Made by a program: the position numbers and the translations under genes. From an uncultured Litoreibacter sp. (GTDB lineage: Bacteria > Pseudomonadota > Alphaproteobacteria > Rhodobacterales > Rhodobacteraceae), in contig CANLQL010000002.1 in assembly GCA_947493265.1 (NCBI GenBank), positions 124,001 to 188,000 of the forward strand: DNA of 64,000 bases, in the 5' to 3' direction. The notes under the pieces are model-generated. The model saw only the letters and a program-made list of their open reading frames with translations, was not told the origin of the DNA and did no database searches. This document shows, one piece after another, positions 9,758 to 19,671 of the stretch. Position 1 is the stretch's first letter. Each line of letters opens with the position of its first letter.

Positions 9758-10743
9758 GCTTTCAGACCCTGCCCAAAGTCGAACTTCACCTGCATCTGGA
9801 AGGCGCGGCACCTCCGTCCTTCATTCGTGGGTTGGGGCAGGAAAAAGGGATCTCGCTTGATGGGGTTTTTGACGATCAGGGCGGCTACCGGTTTGAGAAT
9901 TTCGGACAGTTCCTAACCGTCTACGAAGCCGCCTGCACGGTGCTTCAAAGCCCGGAGGATTTTCGGCGTCTGACCCTTGCGGTGTTGGAACAATCGGCGG
10001 CGCAAGGGGTGGTCTATTCGGAAGCCTTCCTCAGCCCGGATTTCTGCGGCGGTGGCGATCTTGAGGCGTGGAAAGACTATCTTGCCGCGATGGTCGAGGC
10101 GGCCAATCAAGCTGAGCGGGACAGCGGCATTGTTCTCAAAGGTGTTGTCACCTGCATTCGCCATTTCGGACCGGAAAAGGCAAAGAAAGCAGCGACTTGC
10201 GCTGTCGAAACTGCAGGTGATTTCATCACCGGTTTCGGGATGGGCGGGGACGAGATGCAAGGCCGACAGGCCGACTTTGCCTATTCCTTTGACATGGCTC
10301 GCGAGGCCGGTTTGGCGTTAACGACCCATGCCGGGGAATGGGGCGGCGCGGCGGAGGTTTGGGACGCGATCCGTGATCTCGGTGTTGTACGGGTCGGGCA
10401 TGGCGTCCATGCAATCAACGATCCGAAACTGGTCGAATATTTGGCCGAAAAAGGCATCACTCTGGAAGTTTGCCCCGGCTCAAACGTGGCGCTTGGGGTC
10501 TACCCCGACTGGCAGTCTCATCCGGTGAAAAAATTGCGTGCAGCGGGGGTCAACGTGACCCTGTCCACAGATGATCCGCCGTTTTTTCACACCACGCTGA
10601 ACCGAGAATACGACCGCCTTGCCGATACGTTCGGTTGGGACGAAGAGATTTTTACGCAGCTCAATAAAACTGCCGCCAATGCAGCTTTTTGCGATGCTGC
10701 CACCCGTACGAAGATTCTTGAGAAATTGGAGCCCAAAACATGA
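9754..10743 (+). CDS. add: Adenosine deaminase
   Basis: Deaminates adenosine or deoxyadenosine to inosine forms. The 329-residue TIM-barrel protein has the zinc-binding HLHLEGA near residue 11, THAGEWGG around 190, GHGVHA around 214 and the STDDP aspartate motif near 270. Family members also include adenine deaminases; retention of the usual adenosine deaminase motifs and the nucleoside-salvage context favour the nucleoside. ATGA overlaps join it to deoB and upp. Confidence 0.93.
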   Translation: MSFQTLPKVELHLHLEGAAPPSFIRGLGQEKGISLDGVFDDQGGYRFENFGQFLTVYEAACTVLQSPEDFRRLTLAVLEQSAAQGVVYSEAFLSPDFCGGGDLEAWKDYLAAMVEAANQAERDSGIVLKGVVTCIRHFGPEKAKKAATCAVETAGDFITGFGMGGDEMQGRQADFAYSFDMAREAGLALTTHAGEWGGAAEVWDAIRDLGVVRVGHGVHAINDPKLVEYLAEKGITLEVCPGSNVALGVYPDWQSHPVKKLRAAGVNVTLSTDDPPFFHTTLNREYDRLADTFGWDEEIFTQLNKTAANAAFCDAATRTKILEKLEPKT

Positions 10744-11378
10744 CCGAGACCCCGCATCTGACCGTCGTTGATCACCCTTTGGTGCAGCACAAATTAACCT
10801 TAATGCGGGAAAGTGGCACATCCACGGCCGTGTTCCGGCAGCTGTTGCGGGAAATCAGCCAGTTTTTGGCCTATGAGATCACCCGCGGATTGCCGATGGA
10901 AACCAAACGCATCGAAACTCCGATGGAGCCGATGGACGCGCCGACATTGGCGGGACGGAAACTGGCTTTGGTGTCGATTTTGCGGGCAGGCAACGGGCTT
11001 CTTGACGGCTTGCTGGAACTGATCCCGTCCGCGCGCGTGGGCTTCGTTGGGCTTTACCGGGATGAAGAAACACTCAAACCCGTACAATATTATTTCAAGG
11101 TGCCAGAAGCGCTGGAAGACCGCATGGTGATCGCCGTGGACCCGATGTTGGCCACCGGCAATTCATCTGTTGCGGCAATTGATTTGCTGAAGAAAGCCGG
11201 GGCGAAGAATATCCGGTTTTTGTGCCTGTTGGCCGCGCCAGAAGGTGTCGCGCGAATGAAGGAAGCCCATCCTGACGTGCCGATTGTGACGGCGGCACTG
11301 GACAGTCACCTGAACGAAAACGGCTATATCGTGCCGGGGCTCGGCGATGCAGGTGACCGGATGTTTGGTACCAAATAG
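10740..11378 (+). CDS. upp: Uracil phosphoribosyltransferase
   Basis: Joins uracil and PRPP to make UMP, recapturing the base released by DeoA. The 212-residue protein has the PRPP loop [11 protein letters not shown] near residue 135 and the uracil-binding C-terminal stretch [12 protein letters not shown]. It is the last gene of the salvage operon; its stop lies three bases from the stop of the convergent membrane protein gene, leaving no room for a conventional terminator. Confidence 0.96.
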   Translation: MTETPHLTVVDHPLVQHKLTLMRESGTSTAVFRQLLREISQFLAYEITRGLPMETKRIETPMEPMDAPTLAGRKLALVSILRAGNGLLDGLLELIPSARVGFVGLYRDEETLKPVQYYFKVPEALEDRMVIAVDPMLATGNSSVAAIDLLKKAGAKNIRFLCLLAAPEGVARMKEAHPDVPIVTAALDSHLNENGYIVPGLGDAGDRMFGTK

Positions 11379-11381
11379 CGG

Positions 11382-12401
11382 CTAAGAGTCGCCGCAAATG
11401 GATTGCAGGCTGACCCACTGCCCATCGCCCAAAAGGGGCGCGGGGGAGCGGCCTGAAAACGGGTCAGCCTCGATCAGGTCAAGGGTTGCTTCCCCCGTGA
11501 TATCAACCGCGCGCGCAAACGGCGTGGAGGCAACTTTTGCCCCGTCAAACAGACCTAAAAGCGCGTCGGTTTCCCATTGCAAAGGGCCTTGTGTCAGTAC
11601 TTGCTTTGCGTAGCTTTCCAAGGTTTTTTCTTTGACTTTTCCGGACGTTAGCAGGGTCAGCGTTGCCCGCACCCCTGACGCGCGCAAGATGTCTTCCAGC
11701 GGATCAATCTCGGACGCGGCCTCAAGCGCGGCCAGCATATAACCTGCCGCGACCTCGGGCGTGTCATAGTCTTCGACGACGGATTTGTTCATCACGAGCA
11801 CGCCACCGGGCAACAAAAGCGTTTTGCGCCCGCCATCCGGGACGACAATGGTTTGGCGCAACGTGTCGCCCAGAATGCGGGCGTGAAGCTGTGACAATGC
11901 CTGCGTGCCCAGCGTGGCGTCGCAACTGGCCCCGGTCAGGCGTGTCAATTGGCGCAACGCGTCTTCGCCGATGGAATTGCGCTTGCTTTCGGGTACAACC
12001 GAAACCGTATGGCGCACCAAAGCGCCGGGCAGCCAAAACGTGCCCAGAAGTGCGATAACAGCGACGATACAAGCGAAAATACCAAAGCGGAGCCGACCAT
12101 TTTTCGACCCCCGACGTGCCAGCGTCTTGCGAATTTTCTCGATGGCGTCGATCATGTCGGGATCGTCGATTTCCAGACTTTCCGGCGCGTCCGGGCCGGG
12201 GCGAAACAGGGCCGGGCGCTGGCCCGGGTTGATGCGTTCGATCGCGGGCAAAGACCAGTGGGTCAACGCCGTGTCTGACGTGGTGGAAATCACGAGGGAG
12301 GCTTTGCCAAAGGTCACAACGACATCGCGGCGCTGTGCTTGCGCGTCTTCGCGCCACAGCCCCGTGGCCTCCAGTCGGTCGTATTTCTTTAGCGCTGTCA
12401 T
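11382..12401 (-). CDS. Single-pass membrane protein, degenerate M48-peptidase-like
   Basis: A 339-residue protein with a cytoplasmic N-terminal part of about 105 residues, one clear membrane helix (FGIFACIVAVIALLGTFWLPGALV, about 107-130) and a C-terminal domain. The stretch LLLPGGVLVMNKSVVEDYDTPEVAAGYMLAALEAA matches the M48 zinc-protease core (the strand before the active-site helix, then the helix). Where HExxH should stand the sequence reads LAALEAA, so no zinc site exists. I infer a catalytically dead relative, perhaps scaffolding or regulatory. It converges on upp. No function is established. Confidence 0.7.
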   Translation of the reverse strand: MTALKKYDRLEATGLWREDAQAQRRDVVVTFGKASLVISTTSDTALTHWSLPAIERINPGQRPALFRPGPDAPESLEIDDPDMIDAIEKIRKTLARRGSKNGRLRFGIFACIVAVIALLGTFWLPGALVRHTVSVVPESKRNSIGEDALRQLTRLTGASCDATLGTQALSQLHARILGDTLRQTIVVPDGGRKTLLLPGGVLVMNKSVVEDYDTPEVAAGYMLAALEAASEIDPLEDILRASGVRATLTLLTSGKVKEKTLESYAKQVLTQGPLQWETDALLGLFDGAKVASTPFARAVDITGEATLDLIEADPFSGRSPAPLLGDGQWVSLQSICGDS

Positions 12402-12496
12402 TTTTGTTTTGCGCCTGCTCGTTACCTGTGCGCCAGCTTACCCAAAGGCAAGGCCCGCCTCAACACCTTGCGAAGCGCGGCCAAAATGCGTGCCTG

Positions 12497-12520
12497 CGGC
12501 ACCCTTGATCCAAGGTGCCG
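12497..12520 (-). terminator. Hairpin downstream of acyl-CoA synthetase gene
   Basis: A 7-bp perfect stem (CGGCACC / GGTGCCG) with a 10-base loop lies about 30 bp past the stop of the minus-strand acyl-CoA synthetase gene. Only a short T-rich stretch follows, so it would be a weak intrinsic terminator. Confidence 0.4.
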
Positions 12521-12548
12521 TGGCCGGTGTTCTCGCAAAACCGCCCGC

Positions 12549-14174
12549 TTAAAGCGATTTAGCCAATGTGCGCAGTTCAAATTTCTGGATTTTGCCGGTG
12601 GAGGTCTTGGGAAGCTCCTGAAAAACCACCATTTTCGGGGTTTTGAAGCCTGCCAAACGTTCGCGGGCAAAGGCGATCAGGTCTTTGGCTTCCGGGCTTT
12701 TGCCTGGTTTCAACTCAACAAAAGCACAAGGCACCTCGCCCCATTTGTCGTCAGGTTTGGCGACGACGGCGCATAGCGACACGTCCGGGTGGCTCATCAA
12801 AACGCCTTCCACCTCCACGGAGGACACGTTTTCGCCGCCGGAAATGATGATATCCTTGGCGCGGTCGGCAATCTGGATATGGGTGTCGGGGTGTTGCACG
12901 GCGATGTCGCCGGAATGAAAATATCCGCCGGCAAAAGCCTCTTCAGTGGCTTTGGGGTTTTTGTAATAGCCTTTCATGACCGAGTTGCCACAGATCGCAA
13001 TTTCGCCTTGGGTTGCGGCATCCATCGGCACTTGCTGGTGGTTTTCGTCGCGCACGGTGATGTCTTCCATCATCGGCATGGCAACGCCTTGGCGGGCTTT
13101 GATACTGGCTTTCTTGTCGTCGGGCAGACCGTCCCAATCGGCGTCCCACAGGCTTTCGGTGACATGGCCATAGGTTTCGGTCAACCCGTAGACTTGCGTG
13201 ACGTTGAAGCCCAGTTTCTCGATGGCAGCCAGTGTTGCCGGGGCCGGGGGGGCTCCGGCTGTAAAGACCTCAATCGTGTGATCAAACGGTTTGCGCGCTG
13301 CGTCGGGCGCGTTGACGATCATGTTCAGCACGATCGGCGCGCCGCCGAAATGGGTCACACCTTCCTCGGCAATCGCTGAATAAATCGCCTCGGGCGTTAC
13401 ATCGCGGCAGCAAATCACCGTGCCGCCCAAAGCGGGCAACATCCATGAATGGTTCCAGCCATTGCAATGAAACAGCGGCACAATCGCCAGCAGTTTCGGA
13501 TGCAGCTGCATCCGCCAGCTGATCACCGTGCCCATGGTCATCAGGTAGGCGCCCCGGTGATGGTAGACGACGCCTTTCGGCTTGCCGGTCGTCCCAGAAG
13601 TATAGTTTAGCGCCAGGCTTTCCCACTCGTCCTCGGGCATGATCCAGTTGAAGTTCGGATCGCCCCCGGCCAGGAACGCTTCATATTCCGGATACCGACC
13701 TGATGGTGGGAACCCGGCCTGCGTGTCGGCAACTTCGATAATCTCGGGGCCGTCTCCGTCGCAGGCGGATTTAGCGGCCTCGGCCACTTCAAGAAACTGG
13801 GTGTCGACCAGCACGATCTTTGCCTCGCCGTGGTCAAAAATATAGGCGACGGTGTTCACATCCAAACGCGTGTTGATCGTGTTGAGAACTGCGCCGCAGG
13901 CAGGTACGCCGAAATGCGCTTCGGCTTGGGCAGGCAGGTTCGGGATCAGGGTCGCCACGACCTCGCCCGGGGTGATGCCGCGCTGATGCAGGGCCGAGGC
14001 CAGTTGCGAAACTCGTGTGTAATAGTCCGCATAGGTGTAGCGCTTGGTCCCGTAGACCAGCGCCTCCAGCCCTGCATAGACCTTCGCGGCACGGCGTAAA
14101 TGGGACAGGGGGGTTAGCGGCACATAATTGGCGGTGCGTTTTTCCAACCCGGTTTCATCGGCCATCCAACCCAT
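12549..14174 (-). CDS. Acyl-CoA synthetase (AMP-forming), fatty/aryl acid type
   Basis: Activates a carboxylic acid to its CoA thioester. The 541-residue protein has the P-loop YTSGTTGKPKG near 185, the A5 motif YGLTETYGH near 310, the A7/A8 stretch HSGDIA...DRAKDIIISGGENVSS, and the A10 lysine in KTSTGKIQK close to the C-terminus. The opening (TANYVPLTPLSHLRRAAKVY) is that of the short/medium-chain acyl-activating enzymes common in roseobacters, related to the DMSP-degradation ligase DmdB; substrate cannot be read from sequence. I prefer the ATG at 14174, spaced properly from an AGGGGGG box; another ATG lies two codons upstream. It may feed the beta-oxidation genes further right. Confidence 0.88.
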   Translation of the reverse strand: MGWMADETGLEKRTANYVPLTPLSHLRRAAKVYAGLEALVYGTKRYTYADYYTRVSQLASALHQRGITPGEVVATLIPNLPAQAEAHFGVPACGAVLNTINTRLDVNTVAYIFDHGEAKIVLVDTQFLEVAEAAKSACDGDGPEIIEVADTQAGFPPSGRYPEYEAFLAGGDPNFNWIMPEDEWESLALNYTSGTTGKPKGVVYHHRGAYLMTMGTVISWRMQLHPKLLAIVPLFHCNGWNHSWMLPALGGTVICCRDVTPEAIYSAIAEEGVTHFGGAPIVLNMIVNAPDAARKPFDHTIEVFTAGAPPAPATLAAIEKLGFNVTQVYGLTETYGHVTESLWDADWDGLPDDKKASIKARQGVAMPMMEDITVRDENHQQVPMDAATQGEIAICGNSVMKGYYKNPKATEEAFAGGYFHSGDIAVQHPDTHIQIADRAKDIIISGGENVSSVEVEGVLMSHPDVSLCAVVAKPDDKWGEVPCAFVELKPGKSPEAKDLIAFARERLAGFKTPKMVVFQELPKTSTGKIQKFELRTLAKSL

Positions 14175-14307
14175 CGTCATCCCCCCCTAGTCAGTGACAA
14201 ATCGTGCTGTACTATGGTTATATGTCTGACATTTGAAAAGAGAAAATCTGAGGCGGCGTTTTGAGACCTGAAACCGGCAGAAAGCCCGTCAAACAGCGGG
14301 GGGTCAC

Positions 14308-14970
14308 ATGATCATCTCGCGCGGGCGGCAGTATATTTTCGTGCATGTGCCGAAAACGGGGGGAACCTCTTTGGCGCTGGCATTGGAAAACCGCGCGATG
14401 AAGGACGATATCCTGCTGGGCGATACACCGAAAGCCAAGCGGCGCAGGCACCGGGTCAAAGGCGTGAAAGCGCGCGGGCGGCTATGGAAGCATTCCAAAC
14501 TGGCCGATATCGAAGGGCTTGTCACAGCGGAAGAGATCGCGGCGTTTCGCGTCTTCACCCTGGTGCGCAACCCGTGGGACCGGATGGTTAGCTACTACCA
14601 CTGGCTTCAAGCGCAAACGTTTGATCATCCTGCTGTCACTTTGGCCAAATCTGTCGATTTCAGCGGGTTTTTGAATGCGCCCGAGACGATTGAAAGTTTC
14701 CGAACAGGCAATGCCGTGGACTATGTGCGCGACCCCAGCGGCGCGCAGAAATGCGAGTTGTTTTTGCGGCTGGAGCATCTGGAGGACGACCTGCCAAAAC
14801 TGGAGGATATGTTGGGACTCAAGCTGGCCCCGCTTGCGCATCTCAACAAATCTAATCGGCCAGCGGGGGTGGGGACGCTCTATTCTGCGGCAGATCGGCA
14901 ACTGATCGCAGAGCTCGCAGCACCGGATATTGAGGCCTTCGGCTATACCTTCCCAACATCGTGTAAGTGA
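14308..14970 (+). CDS. Sulfotransferase family protein
   Basis: Transfers sulfate from PAPS to an unknown acceptor. The 220-residue product has the 5'-phosphosulfate-binding loop HVPKTGGTSLA near residue 12 and the 3'-phosphate motif LVRNPWDRMVSYYHW near residue 88, both typical of the carbohydrate-type sulfotransferase-2 family. No signal peptide is seen, so it should act in the cytoplasm. The start follows a GGGGGG tract. It stands alone between an acyl-CoA synthetase (divergent) and a Hint-like gene; no polysaccharide genes adjoin, so the acceptor is open. Confidence 0.85.
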   Translation: MIISRGRQYIFVHVPKTGGTSLALALENRAMKDDILLGDTPKAKRRRHRVKGVKARGRLWKHSKLADIEGLVTAEEIAAFRVFTLVRNPWDRMVSYYHWLQAQTFDHPAVTLAKSVDFSGFLNAPETIESFRTGNAVDYVRDPSGAQKCELFLRLEHLEDDLPKLEDMLGLKLAPLAHLNKSNRPAGVGTLYSAADRQLIAELAAPDIEAFGYTFPTSCK

Positions 14971-15065
14971 TTGCGAAAGTTCAACTAATTTTCCGAAAAT
15001 TCACGTCACATTGCTGCCAAGAAGTTTTTTCATGGTAGCTTTGTCGTGGGTATGAGGTGAGGATC

Positions 15066-15671
15066 ATGTTCTTTCAATTGAAAAAGCGCGCGCCTGTCGC
15101 GAAGACAACGCGTCGTGAACCGACACGTGCGGAGACCGCCAACAAGGTGGTTTTCTACGCGGGAACCAAGATTGCGACCGATCAGGGATGGCAAGCCGTC
15201 GAAGATCTGGAAGAAGGTCAACGCGTGCGCACGGCCGACAATCAAGAAAAAGAAATTACCGATCTGGGCCATGAGGCATTGAAGTTTTCAGCCAGTCGGG
15301 AAGCCGTGCGTGATTGGCCGATCATTGTGCCGGCAGGTGCGATTGGCAACAAAGAGCGTGTGGTCGTGTCCCCTGATTTGCGCGTGGTGATCGAAAACCC
15401 CGCGATGCGCGGCAAAGGTGCGTCCAGCCGGGTCTCGGTGCGGGCGGAAACACTGATCGGGTTTCGCGGTATTGCACGGGCACCGCTTTATGCAGACCTC
15501 AAGCAGGTCGAGGTCGGATTTGGCCAGGCCACGACCTTGGTCATGGAAGGCGGCGTGATGCTGGATATGCCGGGGATGTCGGGCGAACAGGCGGTTCCGC
15601 CGTTGAATGATCGCCAATCGCGGGTCATCATGCATTCGCTCAGACGCGCGGATTTGCGCCGGATCAACTAG
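15066..15671 (+). CDS. Hint-fold protein lacking catalytic residues
   Basis: A 201-residue protein whose middle aligns by eye with Hint (hedgehog/intein) domains: VVFYAGTKIATDQGWQAVEDLEEGQRV (about 28-54) is block A, and VVVSPDLRVVIE (about 99-110) is block B. The nucleophilic Cys expected at the start of block A is absent; there is no cysteine anywhere in the protein. The block B His is a Leu (L105). It therefore cannot self-cleave by the known route. The ATG at 15066 follows GAGGTGAGG; a GTG three codons upstream is possible. Roseobacters carry many Hint-like proteins of unknown role. Confidence 0.7.
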   Translation: MFFQLKKRAPVAKTTRREPTRAETANKVVFYAGTKIATDQGWQAVEDLEEGQRVRTADNQEKEITDLGHEALKFSASREAVRDWPIIVPAGAIGNKERVVVSPDLRVVIENPAMRGKGASSRVSVRAETLIGFRGIARAPLYADLKQVEVGFGQATTLVMEGGVMLDMPGMSGEQAVPPLNDRQSRVIMHSLRRADLRRIN

Positions 15672-15694
15672 GCCAAAGCAATCAACCAGACATC

Positions 15695-15733
15695 AAAAAA
15701 AGCGCGCCCGAGATCGGACGCGCTTTCTTTTTT
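15695..15733. terminator. Bidirectional intrinsic terminator
   Basis: A 12-position stem (AAAGCGCGCCCG / CGGACGCGCTTT, one C-A mismatch) with loop AGAT is flanked by an A-run on the left and a T-run on the right. It therefore terminates both the Hint-like gene (plus) and fadJ (minus), which converge here. Confidence 0.9.
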
Positions 15734-15743
15734 CGTTCAGACC

Positions 15744-17939
15744 TTACGCTGCCTTTGCGGGATCAAACCGGACATAGAAGCTTTGCGCTTTCGCGGCCAT
15801 GTCTTCCAGAAGCTCCGGGGCCTTGAAACGATCACCGTGCTTTTCTGCCAGGGCGTTGGTGGTTTCCGCCGCCCAAGGTGTGCCGACCATATCCAGCCAC
15901 GACAGCGGCCCGCCGGACCATGGCGCAAAACCCCAGCCCAGGATCGCGCCAACATCGCCTTCGCGAATGTCCATCAGCACGTCTTCCTCAATCGCGCGCA
16001 CGGCTTCCAGCACTTGTGCGAACAGCAAGCGGTGCTGCACTTCAGTGACGTCAGGCTGTTCGTCGGCCACGGCGTATTTCTCGCCCAGACCTTCCCACAG
16101 ACCTGTCCGCTTGCCTTTGTCGTCATAGGCATAGAAGCCGGAGTTCGACTTGCGACCCAAGCGACCTTCATCAGCCATCCAGAACAGCACCTCGTCCACC
16201 GCTCCATCAGGATAGGCGTCGCCCATCGCTGCACGTGTGGCCTTGGCGATCTTCACGCCCAGATCAATTGAGGTCTCATCAACCAATTGCAGCGGGCCAA
16301 GGGGCATGCCAACAAGTTTCGCGGCGTTTTCGATCAGGGCAGGGGCGACGCCCTCTTTGACCATCCGAATGCCTTCGTTGATGTAGGGGATGATGCAGCG
16401 GTTGGCGTAGAAGAACCGCGCGTCATTGACCACGATCGGGGTCTTCTTGATCTGACGGACGAAATCCAAAGCCTTGGCTACGGCCACATCGCCGGTTTGT
16501 TTGCCCTTGATGATCTCCACCAGCATCATCTTGTCGACGGGCGAGAAGAAGTGGATGCCAATGAATTTCTCTGCATCATTGGCGGCTTTCGCAAGCTCCG
16601 TGATCGGCAGGGTGGAGGTGTTGGTGGCAAAGATGCAATCGGGCCCTGTGACCGCCTGCACCTTGGCCGTGACCTCGGCCTTTACGCCGGGGTCTTCAAA
16701 CACCGCTTCCACAATCAGATCGCAGCCTTCCAGCGCGGCGTAATCCGTGGTGGCGTTGATCAGGCCCAGCACGGCCTCTTTCTTTTCTTCGGTGGCCTTT
16801 TTGCGGGCGATGCCCTTGTCCATATAGGCCGTCGTGTAGGCTTTGCCTTTGTCGGCAGCCTCTTGCTTGCTGTCGATCAGCACAACTTCGATGCCCGCCA
16901 GTGCCGAGACCAGCGCGATGCCCGCGCCCATCATGCCAGCGCCAATAACGCCAACCTTCTGGACCTTCTGATCGGGCACATCCGGGCGCACAGCACCTTT
17001 TTCCAGCGCTTCCTTGTTGATGAACAGCGACCGGATCATATTGGACGAACTTGGGTTCAACAGCACATTGGTGAACCAGCGCGCTTCGATCTTGATGGCC
17101 GTGTCAAACGGCACCAACGCGCCCTCATAGGCGGCAGACAGCAAGGCTTTTGCCGCAGGGTAGACGCCTTTGGTCTTGCCATTGATCATTGCGGAAGCGC
17201 CAACATAGGTCATGAAGCCAGCCGGGTGATACGGCGCGCCGCCGGGCATTTTGTAGCCCTTTTCGTCCCAAGGCTTGACGATGGAAGGCTCCGACAGGAT
17301 CCATTCTTTCGCTTTTGCCTGCAATTCATCTGCGGGAACAACCTCGTCGACCAAACCGGCAGCCTTGGCTTTTTTCGGATCGCTCAACTTGCCTTCCAGC
17401 AGGAACGGGGAAGCCGCCATCGCGCCCATCTTGCGCACCAGACGTGTGGTGCCACCCATGCCGGGGAAGATGCCAACCATGATCTCTGGCAGGCCGATCT
17501 TGGCTTTCGGATTGTCGGCGGCAAAAATCCGGTGGCAGACCAGCGGGATTTCGTAGCCGATGCCCAAAGCTGTGCCCGGAAGGGCCGCGGCAATCGGCTT
17601 GCCGCCCTTGTTTGTTTTGGGGTCCATGCCCGCGCGTTCGATCTTGCGCAGAACCGCGTGACAGGCCATCAGACCGTCCATCAGGCCTTGCGCCGGGTTG
17701 TCGCCAGCCGCCTCTTTCATCTTGGCGATGATGTTCAGATCCATCCCGCCCGCGAAAGAGCCTTCCTTGCCAGATGTAATGATCACGCCTTTTACAACGT
17801 CATCCGCCAGCGCCTGATCGATCAGCTTATCAAGGTCTTCAAACCCCTGCTGGTTCATCACATTCATTGACTTGCCAACAGTGTCCCAGGTAATCGTTGC
17901 GACGCCGTCAGCGTCCGTTTTCATTGTAAAATCAGTCAT
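15744..17939 (-). CDS. fadJ: Fatty acid oxidation complex alpha subunit: enoyl-CoA hydratase / 3-hydroxyacyl-CoA dehydrogenase
   Basis: Carries out the hydration and second oxidation of beta-oxidation. The 731-residue length matches FadB/FadJ fusions. The crotonase half covers about 1-200 (VIITSGKEGSFAGGMDL near 50, GIFPGMGGTTRL near 160). The dehydrogenase half begins near 325 with the NAD motif VGVIGAGMMGAGIA, followed by NTSTLPI and HFFSPVDKMMLVEI. It ends the operon gst-membrane protein-fadA-NTF2-like-fadJ: its ATG overlaps the previous stop by eight bases, with an AGGAGAA ribosome-binding site inside the upstream gene. Confidence 0.95.
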   Translation of the reverse strand: MTDFTMKTDADGVATITWDTVGKSMNVMNQQGFEDLDKLIDQALADDVVKGVIITSGKEGSFAGGMDLNIIAKMKEAAGDNPAQGLMDGLMACHAVLRKIERAGMDPKTNKGGKPIAAALPGTALGIGYEIPLVCHRIFAADNPKAKIGLPEIMVGIFPGMGGTTRLVRKMGAMAASPFLLEGKLSDPKKAKAAGLVDEVVPADELQAKAKEWILSEPSIVKPWDEKGYKMPGGAPYHPAGFMTYVGASAMINGKTKGVYPAAKALLSAAYEGALVPFDTAIKIEARWFTNVLLNPSSSNMIRSLFINKEALEKGAVRPDVPDQKVQKVGVIGAGMMGAGIALVSALAGIEVVLIDSKQEAADKGKAYTTAYMDKGIARKKATEEKKEAVLGLINATTDYAALEGCDLIVEAVFEDPGVKAEVTAKVQAVTGPDCIFATNTSTLPITELAKAANDAEKFIGIHFFSPVDKMMLVEIIKGKQTGDVAVAKALDFVRQIKKTPIVVNDARFFYANRCIIPYINEGIRMVKEGVAPALIENAAKLVGMPLGPLQLVDETSIDLGVKIAKATRAAMGDAYPDGAVDEVLFWMADEGRLGRKSNSGFYAYDDKGKRTGLWEGLGEKYAVADEQPDVTEVQHRLLFAQVLEAVRAIEEDVLMDIREGDVGAILGWGFAPWSGGPLSWLDMVGTPWAAETTNALAEKHGDRFKAPELLEDMAAKAQSFYVRFDPAKAA

Positions 17940-18453
17940 TTAATTCTTCTCCTGTCTGGGAGGGTTCCATGATGTTCCGAAGGTGGGCCGTGGCGGCCTG
18001 CTCCGAGAAATTGTGCTTCTTGGCGTGTTTCAAGGCCCGTGTCGGCCAGCCGTCATCTGTCAACGCATTATCCGAGCAGAACACCTGCCACTCGCCGTCG
18101 ATCAGTTTGAGAAACGACCGCACAGGGTAGGGTTTTTCGATCTGCTGGGCCCCGCTGAGCATATGGGTCATATGCATGCCTTCGATCAAAGTCGGGCTTT
18201 TGAAATCAGCCGCGTGACAGAAGCGATCATACGTATCGATGTTGTGGCGCTTGAGATGTGAGCGCAGGTTGTCATACATCACACGAAGGTCGCTTTCCGT
18301 TTCCATCACATAGGTGCTTTCGAAGGTGACGAAGGTGTGCGGCACGAAAATAACCCGGCGGATATAGTCGAAATCATCTTCAAAATACGCCCGACCAATC
18401 CGGTCGAGCATATCTTGGTAGATTTCTTTTGCCGTGGAGTTTTCGTACTGCAT
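17932..18453 (-). CDS. NTF2-like protein within the fad operon
   Basis: A 173-residue soluble protein without recognised catalytic residues. Its alpha-helical start ([32 protein letters not shown]) followed by alternating strands ([38 protein letters not shown]) suggests the NTF2/SnoaL cone fold, an inference from pattern only. It starts six bases after fadA and overlaps fadJ by eight bases, so its synthesis is coupled to both. A role in beta-oxidation, such as an accessory binding or hydratase-like subunit, is plausible but undemonstrated. Confidence 0.7.
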   Translation of the reverse strand: MQYENSTAKEIYQDMLDRIGRAYFEDDFDYIRRVIFVPHTFVTFESTYVMETESDLRVMYDNLRSHLKRHNIDTYDRFCHAADFKSPTLIEGMHMTHMLSGAQQIEKPYPVRSFLKLIDGEWQVFCSDNALTDDGWPTRALKHAKKHNFSEQAATAHLRNIMEPSQTGEELND

Positions 18454-18459
18454 CAGCTG

Positions 18460-19671
18460 TCAGACACGCTCGATAATCGTTGCGGCACCCATGCCAGAGG
18501 CAATGCACAGCGTGGCAAGGCCAACCTCTTTGTCGGTGCGCTCCATCTCGTCAAGAAGCGTGCCGATAATTATTGCACCGGTCGCCCCCAAGGGGTGGCC
18601 CATCGCGATGGAGCCGCCATTGACGTTCACCTTGTCATGATCGACGTCAAAGGCCTGCATGAAGCGCAAAACCACGGATGCAAACGCCTCGTTCACCTCA
18701 AACAGATCGATGTCTTTGATGTCCATTCCGTGATCGGCCAGAATTTTCTGGGTTACAGGGACCGGGCCGGTCAGCATGATCGTTGGGTCCGTGCCGATTT
18801 TGGCTGTCGCCCGGATGCGAGCACGCGGTTTCAAGCCGTTCTTTTCGCCAAATTCCTTGGACCCGATCAGCACCGCGGCCGCGCCGTCGACGATCCCGGA
18901 GGAGTTGCCTGCGTGGTGGATGTGGTTGATCCGCTCCAGATGCGGGTATTTCATCAATGCGACATTGTCGAAGCCGGGCATCACTTCGCCCATCGCCTGA
19001 AACGCCGGGTTCAGACCGCCCAAAGACTGCATGTCCGTGCCTGGACGCATATATTCGTCATGGCTAAGGATCTCCAACCCGTTCTGATCGCGCACGGTGA
19101 CGATGGAATTGGCAAACCGGTTGTCATCCCACGCCGCTTTCGCCCGGTTCTGGGACGCCACAGCCAGCTGGTCCGCATCATCGCGCGAAAAGCCGTATTC
19201 CGTTGCGATGATATCGGCCGAAATACCTTGCGGGACGAAATAGGTCTCCATCGCGATTGACGGATCCACAGCAATCGCCGCTCCGTCGGACCCCATGGGA
19301 ACCCGGCCCATCATTTCGACACCACCGGCAATATAGGCCTCGCCTGCGCCGCCTTTAACCTGGTTTGCGGCCAAATTGACGGCTTCCATGCCGGAGGCAC
19401 AGAACCGGTTGATCGCGAGCCCAGGGATCCGTTCGTCCAGATCGGAGGCCAGAACCGCCGTGCGGGCCAGACAGCCGCCTTGCTCGGCCACTTGCGTGAC
19501 GTTGCCCCAGATCACATCCTCGACGGCATGGCCTTCAAGGTTGTTGCGCGATTTTACGGCGTTGAGCATTTGCGCCGACAGGCGTGCGCTGGTGACCTCG
19601 TGCAAGGACCCGTCCTTGCGCCCTTTGCCCCGTGGGGACCGGACCGCGTCGTAGATATAGGCTTCAGCCAT
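18460..19671 (-). CDS. fadA: Acetyl-CoA C-acyltransferase (thiolase)
   Basis: Thiolytic cleavage of 3-ketoacyl-CoA, the last step of beta-oxidation. The 403-residue protein has the acyl-accepting cysteine in [11 protein letters not shown] (C91), the His motif [15 protein letters not shown] near 350, and the second catalytic Cys in [10 protein letters not shown] near the C-terminus. It partners FadJ in the same operon. The start overlaps the end of the preceding membrane-protein gene by eight bases. A biosynthetic acetoacetyl-CoA thiolase would look similar; operon context favours the degradative role. Confidence 0.94.
   Translation of the reverse strand: MAEAYIYDAVRSPRGKGRKDGSLHEVTSARLSAQMLNAVKSRNNLEGHAVEDVIWGNVTQVAEQGGCLARTAVLASDLDERIPGLAINRFCASGMEAVNLAANQVKGGAGEAYIAGGVEMMGRVPMGSDGAAIAVDPSIAMETYFVPQGISADIIATEYGFSRDDADQLAVASQNRAKAAWDDNRFANSIVTVRDQNGLEILSHDEYMRPGTDMQSLGGLNPAFQAMGEVMPGFDNVALMKYPHLERINHIHHAGNSSGIVDGAAAVLIGSKEFGEKNGLKPRARIRATAKIGTDPTIMLTGPVPVTQKILADHGMDIKDIDLFEVNEAFASVVLRFMQAFDVDHDKVNVNGGSIAMGHPLGATGAIIIGTLLDEMERTDKEVGLATLCIASGMGAATIIERV

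Noticed and set aside
16287-17870. A 527-codon open frame antisense to fadJ
   Set aside because: It lies wholly inside fadJ, shows no family motif, and is His/Arg/Gln-rich as expected of a GC-rich antisense frame.
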